From contig CAWAKB010000004.1 in NCBI GenBank assembly GCA_963782555.1, positions 762,236-826,235 on the forward strand: a stretch of 64,000 nucleotides of DNA. The letters run 5' to 3'. The translations under genes were made by a program, and so were the position numbers. This document shows, piece by piece, positions 51,721 to 60,328 of this stretch. The DNA is from Hyphomicrobium_A sp963782555 (GTDB lineage: Bacteria > Pseudomonadota > Alphaproteobacteria > Rhizobiales > Hyphomicrobiaceae). How positions within the stretch are numbered: position 1 is the first letter of the stretch; every line of letters begins with the position of its first letter. The notes beneath the pieces are model-generated. The model did not search any database. It worked only from the letters and a program-made list of their open reading frames with translations, and was not told the DNA's origin.

Positions 51721-51922
51721 GATATATGATCGTCTTCCATGCTCTGTCTCCTTTGTTGAGAGACAGAGCAGCATGCGCCCCTGCCAGCTAAGCGGTGGAT
51801 CGGAGGGCTGGTTTCGAGCTATTTTTTCCCCCGTCTGGTTACCAATCGTCGATTTTGACCCAGAGCAAAAGATGGACTTAGGCACACCAGAGAAGTCTGG
51901 CATTAGCAGCAGGTGTGCCTAC

Positions 51923-52315
51923 TCAAGAATCATTTTCCAGACAAAGGGCGATGCCCTGGCCGCCGCCGATGCACATGGTCACGCCGCCGCGATTGATCCC
52001 CTCCCGCTGCATGGAGTGCAGAAGACGCGTCGTCTGCAGCGTGCCGGTGGCGCCAATCGGGTGACCATGCGCGATCGAGTTGCCCTCGACGTTAACGACA
52101 TCATCGGGGATCGAGAGTTCCCGCATGACCGCAAGGGCAATGGCTGCAAACGCCTCGTTGATCTCGAAACGCTCGACGTCGGACATCTTCCAGCCGGCGC
52201 GCTCGAGCGCCTGCTTCACCGCCGGCACAGGGCCAAGACCGAACATGCCGGGATCAACGGCGCCCATACCCCAGCTGACGAGGCGCCCGAGGGTCTGCGG
52301 CGACTCACCGGTCAC
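51923..52315 (-). pseudogene. Thiolase C-terminal fragment (partial duplicate)
   Basis: About 120 codons nearly identical to the last third of the complete thiolase at 55431 (GRLVSWGMGAVDPGMFGLGPVPAVKQALERAGWKMSDVERFEINEAFAAIALAVMRE...). It includes the catalytic GHPIGATG and CIGGGQG motifs but not the nucleophile Cys part. Its first codons are fused to foreign sequence (MTGESPQTL) at the 3' end of the ABC ATPase gene. A remnant of a duplication that brackets the ABC operon. Confidence 0.8.
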
Positions 52316-53025
52316 GATCCAACAGCGGCACCATCGAGGCGGCCATCGCGTAGGCGAAAGATGTGGTCGAAGCGGTCGAAGATCTTCTCGTCATGCGTGA
52401 CGGTGATGATCGCCGCCTCCTGCTCCGCAGCGACCTTGCGCAAAAGGTCCATGACGATGCCGGCGCGGACGGAGTCGAGGGCGGCGGTCGGCTCATCGGC
52501 CAAGATAATCGCTGGTTTGTTGGCAAGAGCGCGCGCAATGGCCACCCGCTGCGCCTCGCCGCCGGAGAGCTCGGACGGCATCGCATGCCTGCGATGGCCC
52601 ACCTGCAGGTAGTCGAGCAATTCCGCGGCGCGCTTTAGCCCTTCCTTGCGCGGGAGGCCGGCGAGGTAAAACACCACGGCGACGTTGTCCGTCGCGTCGA
52701 GGAATGGCAGGAGATTGTGGGTTTGGAAGATGAAGCCGATTTTGTCGAGGCGCAGACGGCGCAGATCGCGCCTGAGCCATCGGTTGTCGTAGACGAGCTC
52801 GCCGTCAAGGCGCATCCAACCTTTGTTTGGTTCAAGAATGGCACCGATGACGTTGAGCAGTGTCGTCTTGCCTGAGCCCGAGGGCCCCAAGAGGCCGACC
52901 ACCTCGCCCGACGAGATGCTCAAGGTGATGTCGCGCAGCGCATCGACACGGGTGTCGCCCTCGCCGAAATGCTTGGCTATCCCTTTGAGCTCGACCAGTG
53001 GTTGACGTTTGCGGACCTCCTGCAT
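52312..53025 (-). CDS. ABC transporter ATP-binding protein (MacB/LolD/DevA type)
   Basis: A 237-residue ATPase. Walker A GPSGSGKT at 47-54, Q-loop FIFQTHNLLPF, signature LSGGEAQRVAIARAL, Walker B IILADEPTAALDS and H-loop ITVTHDE. It belongs to the MacB/LolD/DevA subfamily that powers envelope-spanning efflux or lipoprotein release. It is third in an operon with a DevC-like permease (4-base gap) and a membrane-fusion protein. The stop overlaps the thiolase fragment by 4 bases. Confidence 0.92.
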   Translation of the reverse strand: MQEVRKRQPLVELKGIAKHFGEGDTRVDALRDITLSISSGEVVGLLGPSGSGKTTLLNVIGAILEPNKGWMRLDGELVYDNRWLRRDLRRLRLDKIGFIFQTHNLLPFLDATDNVAVVFYLAGLPRKEGLKRAAELLDYLQVGHRRHAMPSELSGGEAQRVAIARALANKPAIILADEPTAALDSVRAGIVMDLLRKVAAEQEAAIITVTHDEKIFDRFDHIFRLRDGRLDGAAVGS

Positions 53026-53029
53026 GGCG

Positions 53030-54166
53030 TCAGCCCGTCAACGCGCGGGCCGGATCAACCCGCAGCGCCGCCCGCACCCCGAGGAGGCTCGCCAGCAGGC
53101 AGACGAGCACAACGATACCGAACAGGGCAACGATGTCCCCGGGGGCCATGACGATGCGACGAGGAAACCAGCCGTTGAAGGCGTAGACCAGCGCTGCTCC
53201 GATGGCGAAGCCGATCACGCCCATGAGCAGGGCCTGTTGCAGGATCAGGCCGATAATCGTGCGATCGGGGGCGCCGATCAGCTTGAGGGTCGCGATCTCC
53301 CTGATCTTTTCCATCGTCAGCGTGTAGACAATGAGGGCGATGATCACCGCGGATACGATCGTGAGCACGCTCATGAAGAGGCCAAGCTGGCGGCGTGCCC
53401 GTTCAATAACCGTTTGCGTCAGCAGCTGTTCCTGTTCCTCTTCGGTGAGCACCGCGAGGTGCTTCCAGCGGCGGATGACCTCGGCCACCTCGTCCGGCGG
53501 GAAATTAGGTGCGAGCCGCGCCACCACGGCATTGACAAGGTCGATGGGGCTGCGCTCCTCACCGCGCGCCGTTTGCCTGCGCGCCGCGGACGGTGACACA
53601 TCGAACTGCAGCTCCTGGGCATCCTTCAGCGATACATAAACGATGGCATCGCCCGAGAGGGTGATGACCCCGGATGTCAGCCCCACCACGGTGTAGTCGT
53701 TGCGCCGGCCGAGACGCACTGTCTCGCCCAGCGAAAGACCCGTCAGGCGGTCCGCGACCAGCTCGTAGTGGCTGCGCACGATCTGGCGCCCCGCAATAAG
53801 GCGGACGGGTCCTCCCGGCCGACCAGGCTCATAGCCGACGATCTCAAGTCGCAGCTTGCGCCCCCCGCGCTCGATCTGCATGTTCTGGAGCGTAATGGCC
53901 CCGGCTTCGGCAACCCCATTGATGCGCGCCACATTCTCGCGTGTATCACCCGGGATGCGCGACAACTCGGCGAAGGGCCCGTGCGTGCCTGCCTCGACGA
54001 TCCAGAGATCAGCCTTAATGGCCTGCACCAGGGCCAAGGAATCCGCAGTTTGCCCACGGTAGATGCCGGCCATCGTGACCACGACGGCAAGCAAAAGACT
54101 GAGCCCGATGCAGGTCAGGATGAAGCGTCCGAGCTTGTGGCGAATGTCGCGCAGCGCAAGGTTCAT
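53030..54166 (-). CDS. ABC transporter permease (DevC/FtsX family)
   Basis: A 378-residue permease: N-terminal helix (FILTCIGLSLLLAVVVTMAGIY), a large periplasmic MacB-like domain (about 45-255), then three C-terminal helices (GLFMSVLTIVSAVIIALIVYTL, ILQQALLMGVIGFAIGAALVYAF and DIVALFGIVVLVCLLASLLGV). The conserved permease end ALRVDPARAL is present. This is the DevC architecture. It overlaps the adaptor gene by 4 bases. Together with the ATPase and adaptor it should form a tripartite exporter. Confidence 0.9.
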   Translation of the reverse strand: MNLALRDIRHKLGRFILTCIGLSLLLAVVVTMAGIYRGQTADSLALVQAIKADLWIVEAGTHGPFAELSRIPGDTRENVARINGVAEAGAITLQNMQIERGGRKLRLEIVGYEPGRPGGPVRLIAGRQIVRSHYELVADRLTGLSLGETVRLGRRNDYTVVGLTSGVITLSGDAIVYVSLKDAQELQFDVSPSAARRQTARGEERSPIDLVNAVVARLAPNFPPDEVAEVIRRWKHLAVLTEEEQEQLLTQTVIERARRQLGLFMSVLTIVSAVIIALIVYTLTMEKIREIATLKLIGAPDRTIIGLILQQALLMGVIGFAIGAALVYAFNGWFPRRIVMAPGDIVALFGIVVLVCLLASLLGVRAALRVDPARALTG

Positions 54167-55323
54167 TTCACCGTCTCGCCGGATGCAATGACCGCTGACC
54201 GGCCAACCTTAAGTCCTGCGGTCGCCTCGGCAACGATGTCGGCCCCGTCGGGCACGCCCCCCGTGATTTCGACGCGTCCGTCGAGCGTGCGCTGGCCGAG
54301 CGTCACCCGGCGCTGCTGGAGCTTGCCGTCCTCGACCGTCCAGGCCGTTGCCTCGCGCGTTCCGACTTTGCTCAGCGCATTCAGTTTGACGAGACGAGCG
54401 CTGGCCAGGTGTCCCACGGTGATAATCACCTCGACTTGCTCGCCGATGTGGAGAATGTGCGGGCCGTCACACCGGACGTAAACGCGGTATTCCTCGTTGA
54501 CGCGGTCGCTTTCGATATCGACGCGAACGACTTTGGCTGACATCCGGCGGTCCGGTCGGGAGCGGCGGATGACCTCCGCGGGCTGGCCGAGTTCGATGTG
54601 CCCGGCCCTCGCCTCGTCGATGTAAGCCAAACCCCATATCGTCTGGGGATCGACGAGGGTGAACACCGGCTCGTTCGCATTGAGCGCCGAGCCTAGTTCC
54701 TTATGCCGCGTCATGACGATGGCATCGTAGGGGGCGAAGAGGCTGTATTTGGCGAGGCGGGCTTCCTCCAAGGCGAGCGCGGCCTTGGCCTGCTCGAGGT
54801 TGGCCTTGGCCACGCTGACCGCGCTCCGGGCCTGCGCGCGGTCGGCCTTCGCTACGTCCGCCTCCGCCTGGGCTTCGTCGGCAACCTGTTGCGAGACCGT
54901 GCCGCGCCCTACCAGCTGTTGCCGGCGCTCGTTGGTTAGGGACTTTTCCTTGAGCAACGCCTCCGCCCGCTCGACATTCGCCGTCGCCTGTCCGACGGCG
55001 GCCTCCGCCTGGCTCACTGCAGCCCGTGCTTTAGCCACGCGCGCTTCCTGATCGCGGCTCTGGAGTCGGGCGAGCAGGCTCCCGGCCTTCACGAGATCGC
55101 CCTGATCGGCGTGCAGCTCGACGAGAGTTCCCGGAGTTTCAAATCCGATTTTTGAGACGGTCTGCGCCTCCACTGTCCCGAGGCCGAAGACTTGGATCGG
55201 CACGTCCTTCTCCATGACCGCCACATGCACGGCGACTGGACGCCCCCATGTATACGCGCTCAGTACCGCCGCAACAGACAGCATGCCGGCCGCGATGAGA
55301 ATCCATTGCAATTTCGAAGTCAT
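54163..55323 (-). CDS. HlyD/DevB-type periplasmic adaptor protein
   Basis: A 386-residue membrane-fusion protein. N-terminal anchor (LQWILIAAGMLSVAAVLSAYTW), lipoyl half-motifs (GTVEAQTVSKIGFETPGTLVELHADQGDLVKAGSLLARL ... YDAIVMTRHKELGSALN), a long coiled hairpin (about 95-200, Ala/Glu-rich AxxALxxAEA), and beta-barrel strands (VVRVDIESDRVNEEYRVYVRCDG). First gene of the ABC efflux operon; it would connect the inner-membrane permease to an outer-membrane channel such as TolC, not encoded here. Confidence 0.92.
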   Translation of the reverse strand: MTSKLQWILIAAGMLSVAAVLSAYTWGRPVAVHVAVMEKDVPIQVFGLGTVEAQTVSKIGFETPGTLVELHADQGDLVKAGSLLARLQSRDQEARVAKARAAVSQAEAAVGQATANVERAEALLKEKSLTNERRQQLVGRGTVSQQVADEAQAEADVAKADRAQARSAVSVAKANLEQAKAALALEEARLAKYSLFAPYDAIVMTRHKELGSALNANEPVFTLVDPQTIWGLAYIDEARAGHIELGQPAEVIRRSRPDRRMSAKVVRVDIESDRVNEEYRVYVRCDGPHILHIGEQVEVIITVGHLASARLVKLNALSKVGTREATAWTVEDGKLQQRRVTLGQRTLDGRVEITGGVPDGADIVAEATAGLKVGRSAVIASGETVK

Positions 55324-55430
55324 GCGAATGCCTTGGTGCGCCGCAACGTATCCCGCCGGGGCGAGTAAGGGGACGACGGTTCAGTCGTGCATCCTGCTAA
55401 TCTTGCCATTGTCCCTCCTGGAGAGGATCG

Positions 55431-56618
55431 TCATTGTACCCGCTCGAGCACAAGGGCGATGCCCTGGCCGCCGCCGATGCACATGGTCACGACGCCGCGC
55501 TTGATGCCGTCGCGCTGCATGGAGTGCAAAAGGCGTGTCGTCTGTAGCGCGCCTGTGGCGCCAATCGGATGACCATGCGCGATAGAGTTGCCTTCGACAT
55601 TCACGATGTCCTCCGGCAATCCCAAATCCCGCATGACCGCAAGGGCGATGGCCGCGAATGCTTCGTTGATCTCGAAACGTTCGACGTCGGACATTTTCCA
55701 GCCGGCGCGCTCGAGCGCCTGCTTCACCGCAGGCACGGGGCCAAGACCGAACATGCCGGGATCAACGGCGCCTACACCCCAGCTGACGAGGCGGCCGAGC
55801 GGCTTCACGCCCTTCTTGTCAGCCCACTCGCGCGAGGTCAGGAGCATCGCCGCCGCCCCGGTGTTGAGACCCGGCGCATTGCCCGCCGTGATCGTTCCGT
55901 CCTTGCGGAACGCGGGCTTCAACTTGGCAAGGCTCTCCGCCGTGGTGTCGGCGCGGTTGTGCTCGTCCTTCGCGAAGGCTTGGGGCCCTTTGCGTGACTT
56001 GACCATCACCGGCGCAATCTCGGCGTCGAACTTGCCTTCGGCCTGAGCCTTGGAGAAGCGCAGTTGAGAACGCAGGGCCCACGCGTCCTGGGCCTCGCGC
56101 GAGATCTGATATTTGGTGACCAGATCCTCCGTGTGCCAGCCCGAGTGCTCGCCGGAAAACGCATCGTTGAGTCCGTCCTGCAGCATCGCGTCATAGATCG
56201 CGGCGGTCCCCATGCGGTAGCCCCAGCGGCCGCCATACATGAGGTAGGGCGCTACATCCATGTTCTCCATGCCGCCTGCAATAGCCGTTTCGATGAGGCC
56301 AAGCTGGATCTCGGCTGCAGCCGTTGCGATGGCCTGCGCGCCCGAGCCGCAGACGCGGTTGACGGTCATCGCCGGAACCTCGACCGGAACGCCGCCGCCG
56401 ATGGCGGCCTGCCGCGCCGGGTTCATCTTGTTTCCGGCCTGGATGACATTGCCGATGACGACGCTGTCCACGTCCTTGCCCTCGACCCCTGCGCGCTCCA
56501 GGCACGCCTTGATCGTGACGGCGCCCAGCTCCACCGCAGGCGTATCCTTGAGCGCCCCATTGTAGGTCCCGATCGCCGTGCGCACCGGTGAGCAGATGAC
56601 GATGTCGCGTACGGGCAT
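55431..56618 (-). CDS. Acetyl-CoA C-acetyltransferase (thiolase)
   Basis: A 395-residue thiolase from the ATG at 56618 (MPVRDIVICSPVRTAIGTYNGALKDTPA), with GGAAAGGAAAAG upstream. Nucleophile Cys90 (NRVCGSGAQA), His350 (GHPIGATG), Cys380 (CIGGGQG) are all present. It condenses two acetyl-CoA to acetoacetyl-CoA or cleaves beta-ketoacyl-CoA; the biosynthetic PhaA-like subfamily fits. The phasin at 62525 is consistent with polyhydroxybutyrate metabolism. The last third is duplicated at 51923. Confidence 0.92.
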   Translation of the reverse strand: MPVRDIVICSPVRTAIGTYNGALKDTPAVELGAVTIKACLERAGVEGKDVDSVVIGNVIQAGNKMNPARQAAIGGGVPVEVPAMTVNRVCGSGAQAIATAAAEIQLGLIETAIAGGMENMDVAPYLMYGGRWGYRMGTAAIYDAMLQDGLNDAFSGEHSGWHTEDLVTKYQISREAQDAWALRSQLRFSKAQAEGKFDAEIAPVMVKSRKGPQAFAKDEHNRADTTAESLAKLKPAFRKDGTITAGNAPGLNTGAAAMLLTSREWADKKGVKPLGRLVSWGVGAVDPGMFGLGPVPAVKQALERAGWKMSDVERFEINEAFAAIALAVMRDLGLPEDIVNVEGNSIAHGHPIGATGALQTTRLLHSMQRDGIKRGVVTMCIGGGQGIALVLERVQ

Positions 56619-56653
56619 GTGAGCTTTTCCTTTCCAAGCCAAGTCTGGGGCCG

Positions 56654-57067
56654 TTATGACTTTCTGCGGATCGTGCCTTCAAGCCTCGTCGCTCCGGCGA
56701 CCGTATTGAAGATAGTGCCGAACTTGCGGACATTCTCGTGCAGCAGATCAAGCCGGCGATCCGGCTCGTCGGTATCGACGATGAGGTCATTGGTAATCGC
56801 CACCATTTTGGGTGGCTTGTCCTGACGCACGCCGTGCAGCCTCGCCTCGACACTGCGGAACGCGAAGTGCAGCATCGGCGCAACGCGCTCGATACCCTTG
56901 ATCATGCAGGCGGCGACGGCGGCCAACAACAATTCGGCGGGATTGAAGGCATCGGGCCCCCCGTTCACATCGGTATCAAGAACGACTATTGCGTCCTTGG
57001 TTCTGGCCTCGCTGCCGTGGCTGTCGATCCGGTGCGCGGTGACACGATACTCGAGCATCGCCGTCAC
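56654..57067 (-). CDS. OsmC family peroxidase-like protein
   Basis: A 137-residue protein with the OsmC fold: DGGPDAFNPAELLLAAVAACMIKGIERVA-like region (GGPDAFNPAELLLAAVAACMIKG), VEARLHGVRQDKPPKMVAITNDLIVDTDEPDRR and a final GTIFNTVAGATRLEG. Only the second canonical Cys (in AACM) is clear. Members reduce organic hydroperoxides or act in sulfide/thiol chemistry. It overlaps the thioredoxin-like gene by 4 bases and lies 36 bases upstream of the thiolase gene. Confidence 0.8.
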   Translation of the reverse strand: MTAMLEYRVTAHRIDSHGSEARTKDAIVVLDTDVNGGPDAFNPAELLLAAVAACMIKGIERVAPMLHFAFRSVEARLHGVRQDKPPKMVAITNDLIVDTDEPDRRLDLLHENVRKFGTIFNTVAGATRLEGTIRRKS

Positions 57068-57300
57068 CCCTTGAGCCAGGCGCCGATGGCTTCCTGTTTC
57101 GGCAGCCCCCCCGCGTGTACGACCTTGCCGTCAACGACGATGCCGGGCGTCGAGACAATGCCGAACTTCGCGATCTCGGCGTAGTCGGTGACTTTCTCGA
57201 CGCGGATGTCGATGCCGAGCTTGTCCGCTTCGGTCTGCACCATGTTCGCGGTCGTCTGGCAGCGGTTGCAGCCTGGACCCAGAATCTTCACGTCTCTCAT
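57064..57300 (-). CDS. Small thioredoxin-like redox protein
   Basis: A 78-residue protein with GCNRC (CxxC) at 10-14, then a helix and strands DIRVEKVTDYAEIAKFGIVSTPGIVVDGKVVHAGGLPKQEAIGAWL. The cis-Pro loop is STPGIVVDG. This matches the redox-active disulfide protein 2 family, usually adjacent to DUF318-type permeases and arsenic or metal operons. It is transcribed directly after the permease gene (9-base gap), so it likely serves that permease. Confidence 0.88.
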   Translation of the reverse strand: MRDVKILGPGCNRCQTTANMVQTEADKLGIDIRVEKVTDYAEIAKFGIVSTPGIVVDGKVVHAGGLPKQEAIGAWLKG

Positions 57301-57309
57301 CGTGCTCCG

Positions 57310-58322
57310 CTATTGAAACAGCGCGTTGAACAGGAAGCCGACGGCGAGAATGCCCGTTCCCACGACCGCGACGAACACGGCGATCAGCTTCACCGAGAGC
57401 ACCTTGCGCAGGATGATCATCTCGGGCAGCGAGAGCGCGATCACACTCATCATGAAGGCGAGCGTCGTCCCGAGCGCCGCACCCTTGCCAAGCAGGGCCT
57501 CGACGACGGGAATGATGCCGGCGGCATTCGAATACATCGGGATGCCGAGCACGACCGCCGCCGGCACCGACCACAAGGCATCGGCCCCCATGATGCCGGC
57601 CATCAGATCGGCCGGCACGTAGCCGTGGATGAGCGCGCCCGCCGCGATGCCCGCGATGACCCACATCCAAACCCGGCCGACGATGTCCTTCACCGCTTCG
57701 ATGCCGGCCTTGATGCGGTCGACGGCCGTGATTTGCTCGTCGGGCAACTCGATCGCGCCGGCGCGGATCTCGCGCACCCAGGGCTCGAGCCATCCTTCGA
57801 GCTGCAGCCGCCCGATGACGAACCCGCTGACAATCGCCAGAGAAAGCCCGAAGGCGAGATAGGTCAGCGCCACCTTCCAGCCGACGAGCGCGAATAGAAG
57901 GCCAAGCGCGACCTCGTTGACCATCGGCGCGGCGATCAGGAATGAGAATGTCACACCGAGCGGCACGCCGGCGCTCACGAAGCCTATGAACAGCGGCACC
58001 GCCGAGCACGAGCAGAAGGGCGTCACGATGCCGAGCCCAGCGGCGGCAACATTGCCCACGCCTTCGGCGCGCCCGGCAAGCACGGCCCTCGTTTTTTCCG
58101 GCGAGAAGAAGCTGCGCACCACGCCATCGCGAACACGACCAGCGTCAGCAGCAGCAAGACCTTCGGCGTGTCGTAGACGAAAAACGCGATAGCTTCGCCG
58201 AGATGGCTCTGGCGTTCGACGGGAAGCCGCGACACGACCCATTCGGAGAACGGCACAAGTTGCGAGTAGAGAACAACCCACAGCGCCAGCGCAGCCGCAA
58301 CGCCGCCTGTCCACTTGGCCAA
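57310..58322 (-). CDS. Permease (DUF318 / ArsP-like), frameshifted near its N-terminus
   Basis: The main frame (57310 to about 58120) encodes helices with GIVTPFCSCSAVPLFIGFVSAGVPLGVTFSFLIAAPMVNEVALGLL, YVPADLMAGIMGA and VLGIPMYSNAAGIIPVVEALL, the fingerprint of DUF318 permeases including arsenical exporter ArsP. The true N-terminus (AKWTGGVAAALALWVVLYSQLVPFSEWV...LLLLTLVVFAM) lies in the frame of 58023-58322; one missing G near 58124 separates them. Start is a TTG at 58322 or further upstream. The neighbouring CxxC protein and arsenic operon suggest a role in As or metal export. Confidence 0.8.
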
Positions 58323-58690
58323 TGCCGCGCGGGCCTGAGCAGACAGATTCGGGAGGGAACTCTGTGGCCATCGATCATCTATCCCTTCGAGCTACTTGCA
58401 CTGTCCTGGTGAGCGAGGGCACGGCCTCCGGAGCACGCGAATAGAGCGCTCACCGGACTGCGTCGGACGTCAAGCTGCCCTGCATGCCGCATTACTGCCA
58501 GAAGCCGAAAGACTTTGGATTGCGTCAGATCAAGGACGCCAACCAGCTCACAGACACCGGCTCGGCACGCGCAACCAACAAGACGAGACTAGGCAGCCGG
58601 CTCGGCTTGGCGAGGGTTTGCTGGCTGGCTTGCCAAACGCTCCTTCCAGAACACCACGGAGCCCCTGATCCGCTCACCTCCATTGGCACC
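58323..58690. other. Intergenic region, no supported gene
   Basis: About 370 bases between two minus-strand genes. The plus-strand frame through here overlaps the membrane protein antisense and has no domain signal. Presumably holds the permease promoter. Confidence 0.45.
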
Positions 58691-59341
58691 CTATCGCTGT
58701 CTATCGACCAGCCAAGCCATGACCTGCTGCCCCAGCAGCGCTGCCACCGTCATCGCCGCGGCCACAATCACGGCTTGGAGATGGGTGCGGTCTGCGCAAG
58801 GAAGCATGAGGCTTTGCGCCAAGAACCAGGGCGGATGAAAGAAGCCGTAGAAGGGCGCAATCCAACATAGTGCGATCGGGATCAGCGCTTGATAAGGGTG
58901 CCGCAACTTGCGCAGCTTCAATCCGGTCGCAAGGCACGTAGTGAAGAAGGCGCCGAACACTGCAATCGAGATGCGCCACGGAACGAGCGGCTCGCACACG
59001 AATTGCGAGCCGGGCGGCAGCAACCACGCCAGCACGCCCAAAAGCGCCAAAGGAATGACGAAACCAACCGTCCAAGACGCCAGCTTGGCCGGCACGAGCT
59101 GAAAGTCGGAGCCGGGATACGGAAGATCCAGTGTCCAGATGGCCGCGGCTAGGACGAGACTGGCAAACAGGCCCGCAGCGATCGGCGGGACAGCCCCGCT
59201 GCCGGTCATCGCGGTGGCAACGCCTAGCGCCACCGCGAACGTGGAACCGGAAAGGGCCGCAGCGGCCACGAAGTCGCGAGCAATCAGAGGCAACTCGGCC
59301 GCCAATCTTGCTTGAGAGTTGCGATCAAGTGGCGTCGCCAT
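58691..59341 (-). CDS. Hypothetical membrane protein divergent from arsR
   Basis: A 216-residue protein with five or six helices (VAAAALSGSTFAVALGVATAM, PPIAAGLFASLVLAAAIWTL, LASWTVGFVIPLALLGVLAWLL, ISIAVFGAFFTTCLATGLKL, ALIPIALCWIAPFYGFFHP and a last VIVAAAMTVAALLGQQVMAWL). No family recognised. The start is 42 bases from the arsR ATG on the opposite strand, and the putative ArsR operator lies between, so it may be co-regulated with arsenic resistance. Function unknown. Confidence 0.6.
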   Translation of the reverse strand: MATPLDRNSQARLAAELPLIARDFVAAAALSGSTFAVALGVATAMTGSGAVPPIAAGLFASLVLAAAIWTLDLPYPGSDFQLVPAKLASWTVGFVIPLALLGVLAWLLPPGSQFVCEPLVPWRISIAVFGAFFTTCLATGLKLRKLRHPYQALIPIALCWIAPFYGFFHPPWFLAQSLMLPCADRTHLQAVIVAAAMTVAALLGQQVMAWLVDRQR

Positions 59342-59359
59342 CGGCCACTTGATTATTTC

Positions 59360-59377
59360 AATGATTCTTGTATCATT
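59360..59377. promoter_or_regulatory. Putative ArsR operator
   Basis: AATGAT and ATCATT form an inverted repeat with a 6-base spacer, 7 bases before the arsR ATG at 59384. ArsR/SmtB operators commonly have such AT-rich dyads over the promoter. The only strongly AT-rich stretch of the intergenic region. Confidence 0.6.
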
Positions 59378-59383
59378 AAATCA

Positions 59384-59737
59384 ATGAAGGATCAAACTGC
59401 CATCGACATGCTGGCGGCTCTGGCCCAAGCGCACCGCCTCCGCATCTTCCGCCTGCTCGTGAAGGCGGGGCCGTCGGGTGTGCCTGCCACTGCGATTGCG
59501 GAGACAGTGGGCATCAGCCCGGCCAGCGCCTCGTTTCATTTGAAAGAGCTCGATCACGCCGGCCTGCTCGTCGCCACCCGACAGGGACGCTTCATTCGCT
59601 ATGCGGTGCACGTCGACGGCATGCGCCGGCTGCTGGCCTATCTGACGGAGGACTGCTGCCAGGGGCAGCCGGAACTGTGCGGGACCACGGTCGCACGCGC
59701 CCGGATCGCATGTACGAGTAAGGGAGGATCAAAATGA
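59384..59737 (+). CDS. arsR: ArsR family arsenical-responsive repressor
   Basis: A 117-residue winged-helix repressor from the ATG at 59384. AALAQAHRLRIFRLLVKAGPSGVPATAIAETVGISPASASFHLKELDHAGLLVATRQGRFIRYAV is the ArsR/SmtB DNA-binding core. The C-terminal YLTEDCCQGQPELCG supplies three Cys, an As(III) binding type distinct from the E. coli site in helix 4. It overlaps the LMW arsenate reductase gene by 4 bases. It should repress the operon and perhaps the divergent membrane protein until arsenite binds. Confidence 0.92.
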   Translation: MKDQTAIDMLAALAQAHRLRIFRLLVKAGPSGVPATAIAETVGISPASASFHLKELDHAGLLVATRQGRFIRYAVHVDGMRRLLAYLTEDCCQGQPELCGTTVARARIACTSKGGSK

Positions 59738-60258
59738 CAGACGCGTCGCCGCTCAACGTTCTCTTCCTTTGCACCCATAACTCGGCACGCTCCATCATCG
59801 CCGAGTGTGTGATGAACCGTCTCGGTGGCAGTCGCTTCAAAGGCTACAGCGCCGGCAGCCAGCCGAGCGGCAGAGTGCATCCATACGCGATCGAGCTCTT
59901 GCGCAATCTCAACTACGACGTCAGCGGCCTGCGCTCGAAGTCGTGGGAGGAATTTGCAGCTCCGGGGGCACCGAAACTGGATTTCGTGTTCACGGTCTGC
60001 GACAACGCCGCCAACGAGGTTTGTCCTGTCTGGCCGGGTCAGCCGATGAGTGCGCATTGGGGGCTGCCGGACCCCTCCGCCGTCGAGGGCAGCGAGCCCG
60101 AGCGCCGGTTCGCCTTTGCCGACACGCTCCGCATGCTCTTTCAGCGCATCGGCATCTTCACCAATTTGCCGCTTGCCTCCCTCGACAAGCTTTCGCTGCA
60201 ACGGCGGCTCGAGGATATCGGCCGCGTGAAATCCGATACCGAACCAGAGCGAGCATGA
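59734..60258 (+). CDS. arsC: Low-molecular-weight phosphatase-type arsenate reductase
   Basis: A 174-residue protein. The P-loop CTHNSARS (Cys13-Arg19) and the LMW-PTP fold (VLFLC...AECVMNRLGG) identify a thioredoxin-linked ArsC; the acid Asp is expected in the DPSAVEG loop (LPDPSAVEG). It converts arsenate to arsenite. Second cistron of the ars operon, overlapping arsR by ATGA. A second, glutaredoxin-type arsC ends the operon. Confidence 0.9.
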   Translation: MTDASPLNVLFLCTHNSARSIIAECVMNRLGGSRFKGYSAGSQPSGRVHPYAIELLRNLNYDVSGLRSKSWEEFAAPGAPKLDFVFTVCDNAANEVCPVWPGQPMSAHWGLPDPSAVEGSEPERRFAFADTLRMLFQRIGIFTNLPLASLDKLSLQRRLEDIGRVKSDTEPERA

Positions 60259-60328
60259 ATGGGTGCGCAGAGCCGGCCGTCTCCCAACACACGACGCGGC
60301 GATCGAGCCTGCTCCACTTGAGGTGATC

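Noticed and set aside
58484..58870. 128-codon plus-strand frame
   Set aside because: Overlaps the membrane protein antisense; no ribosome site or domain.
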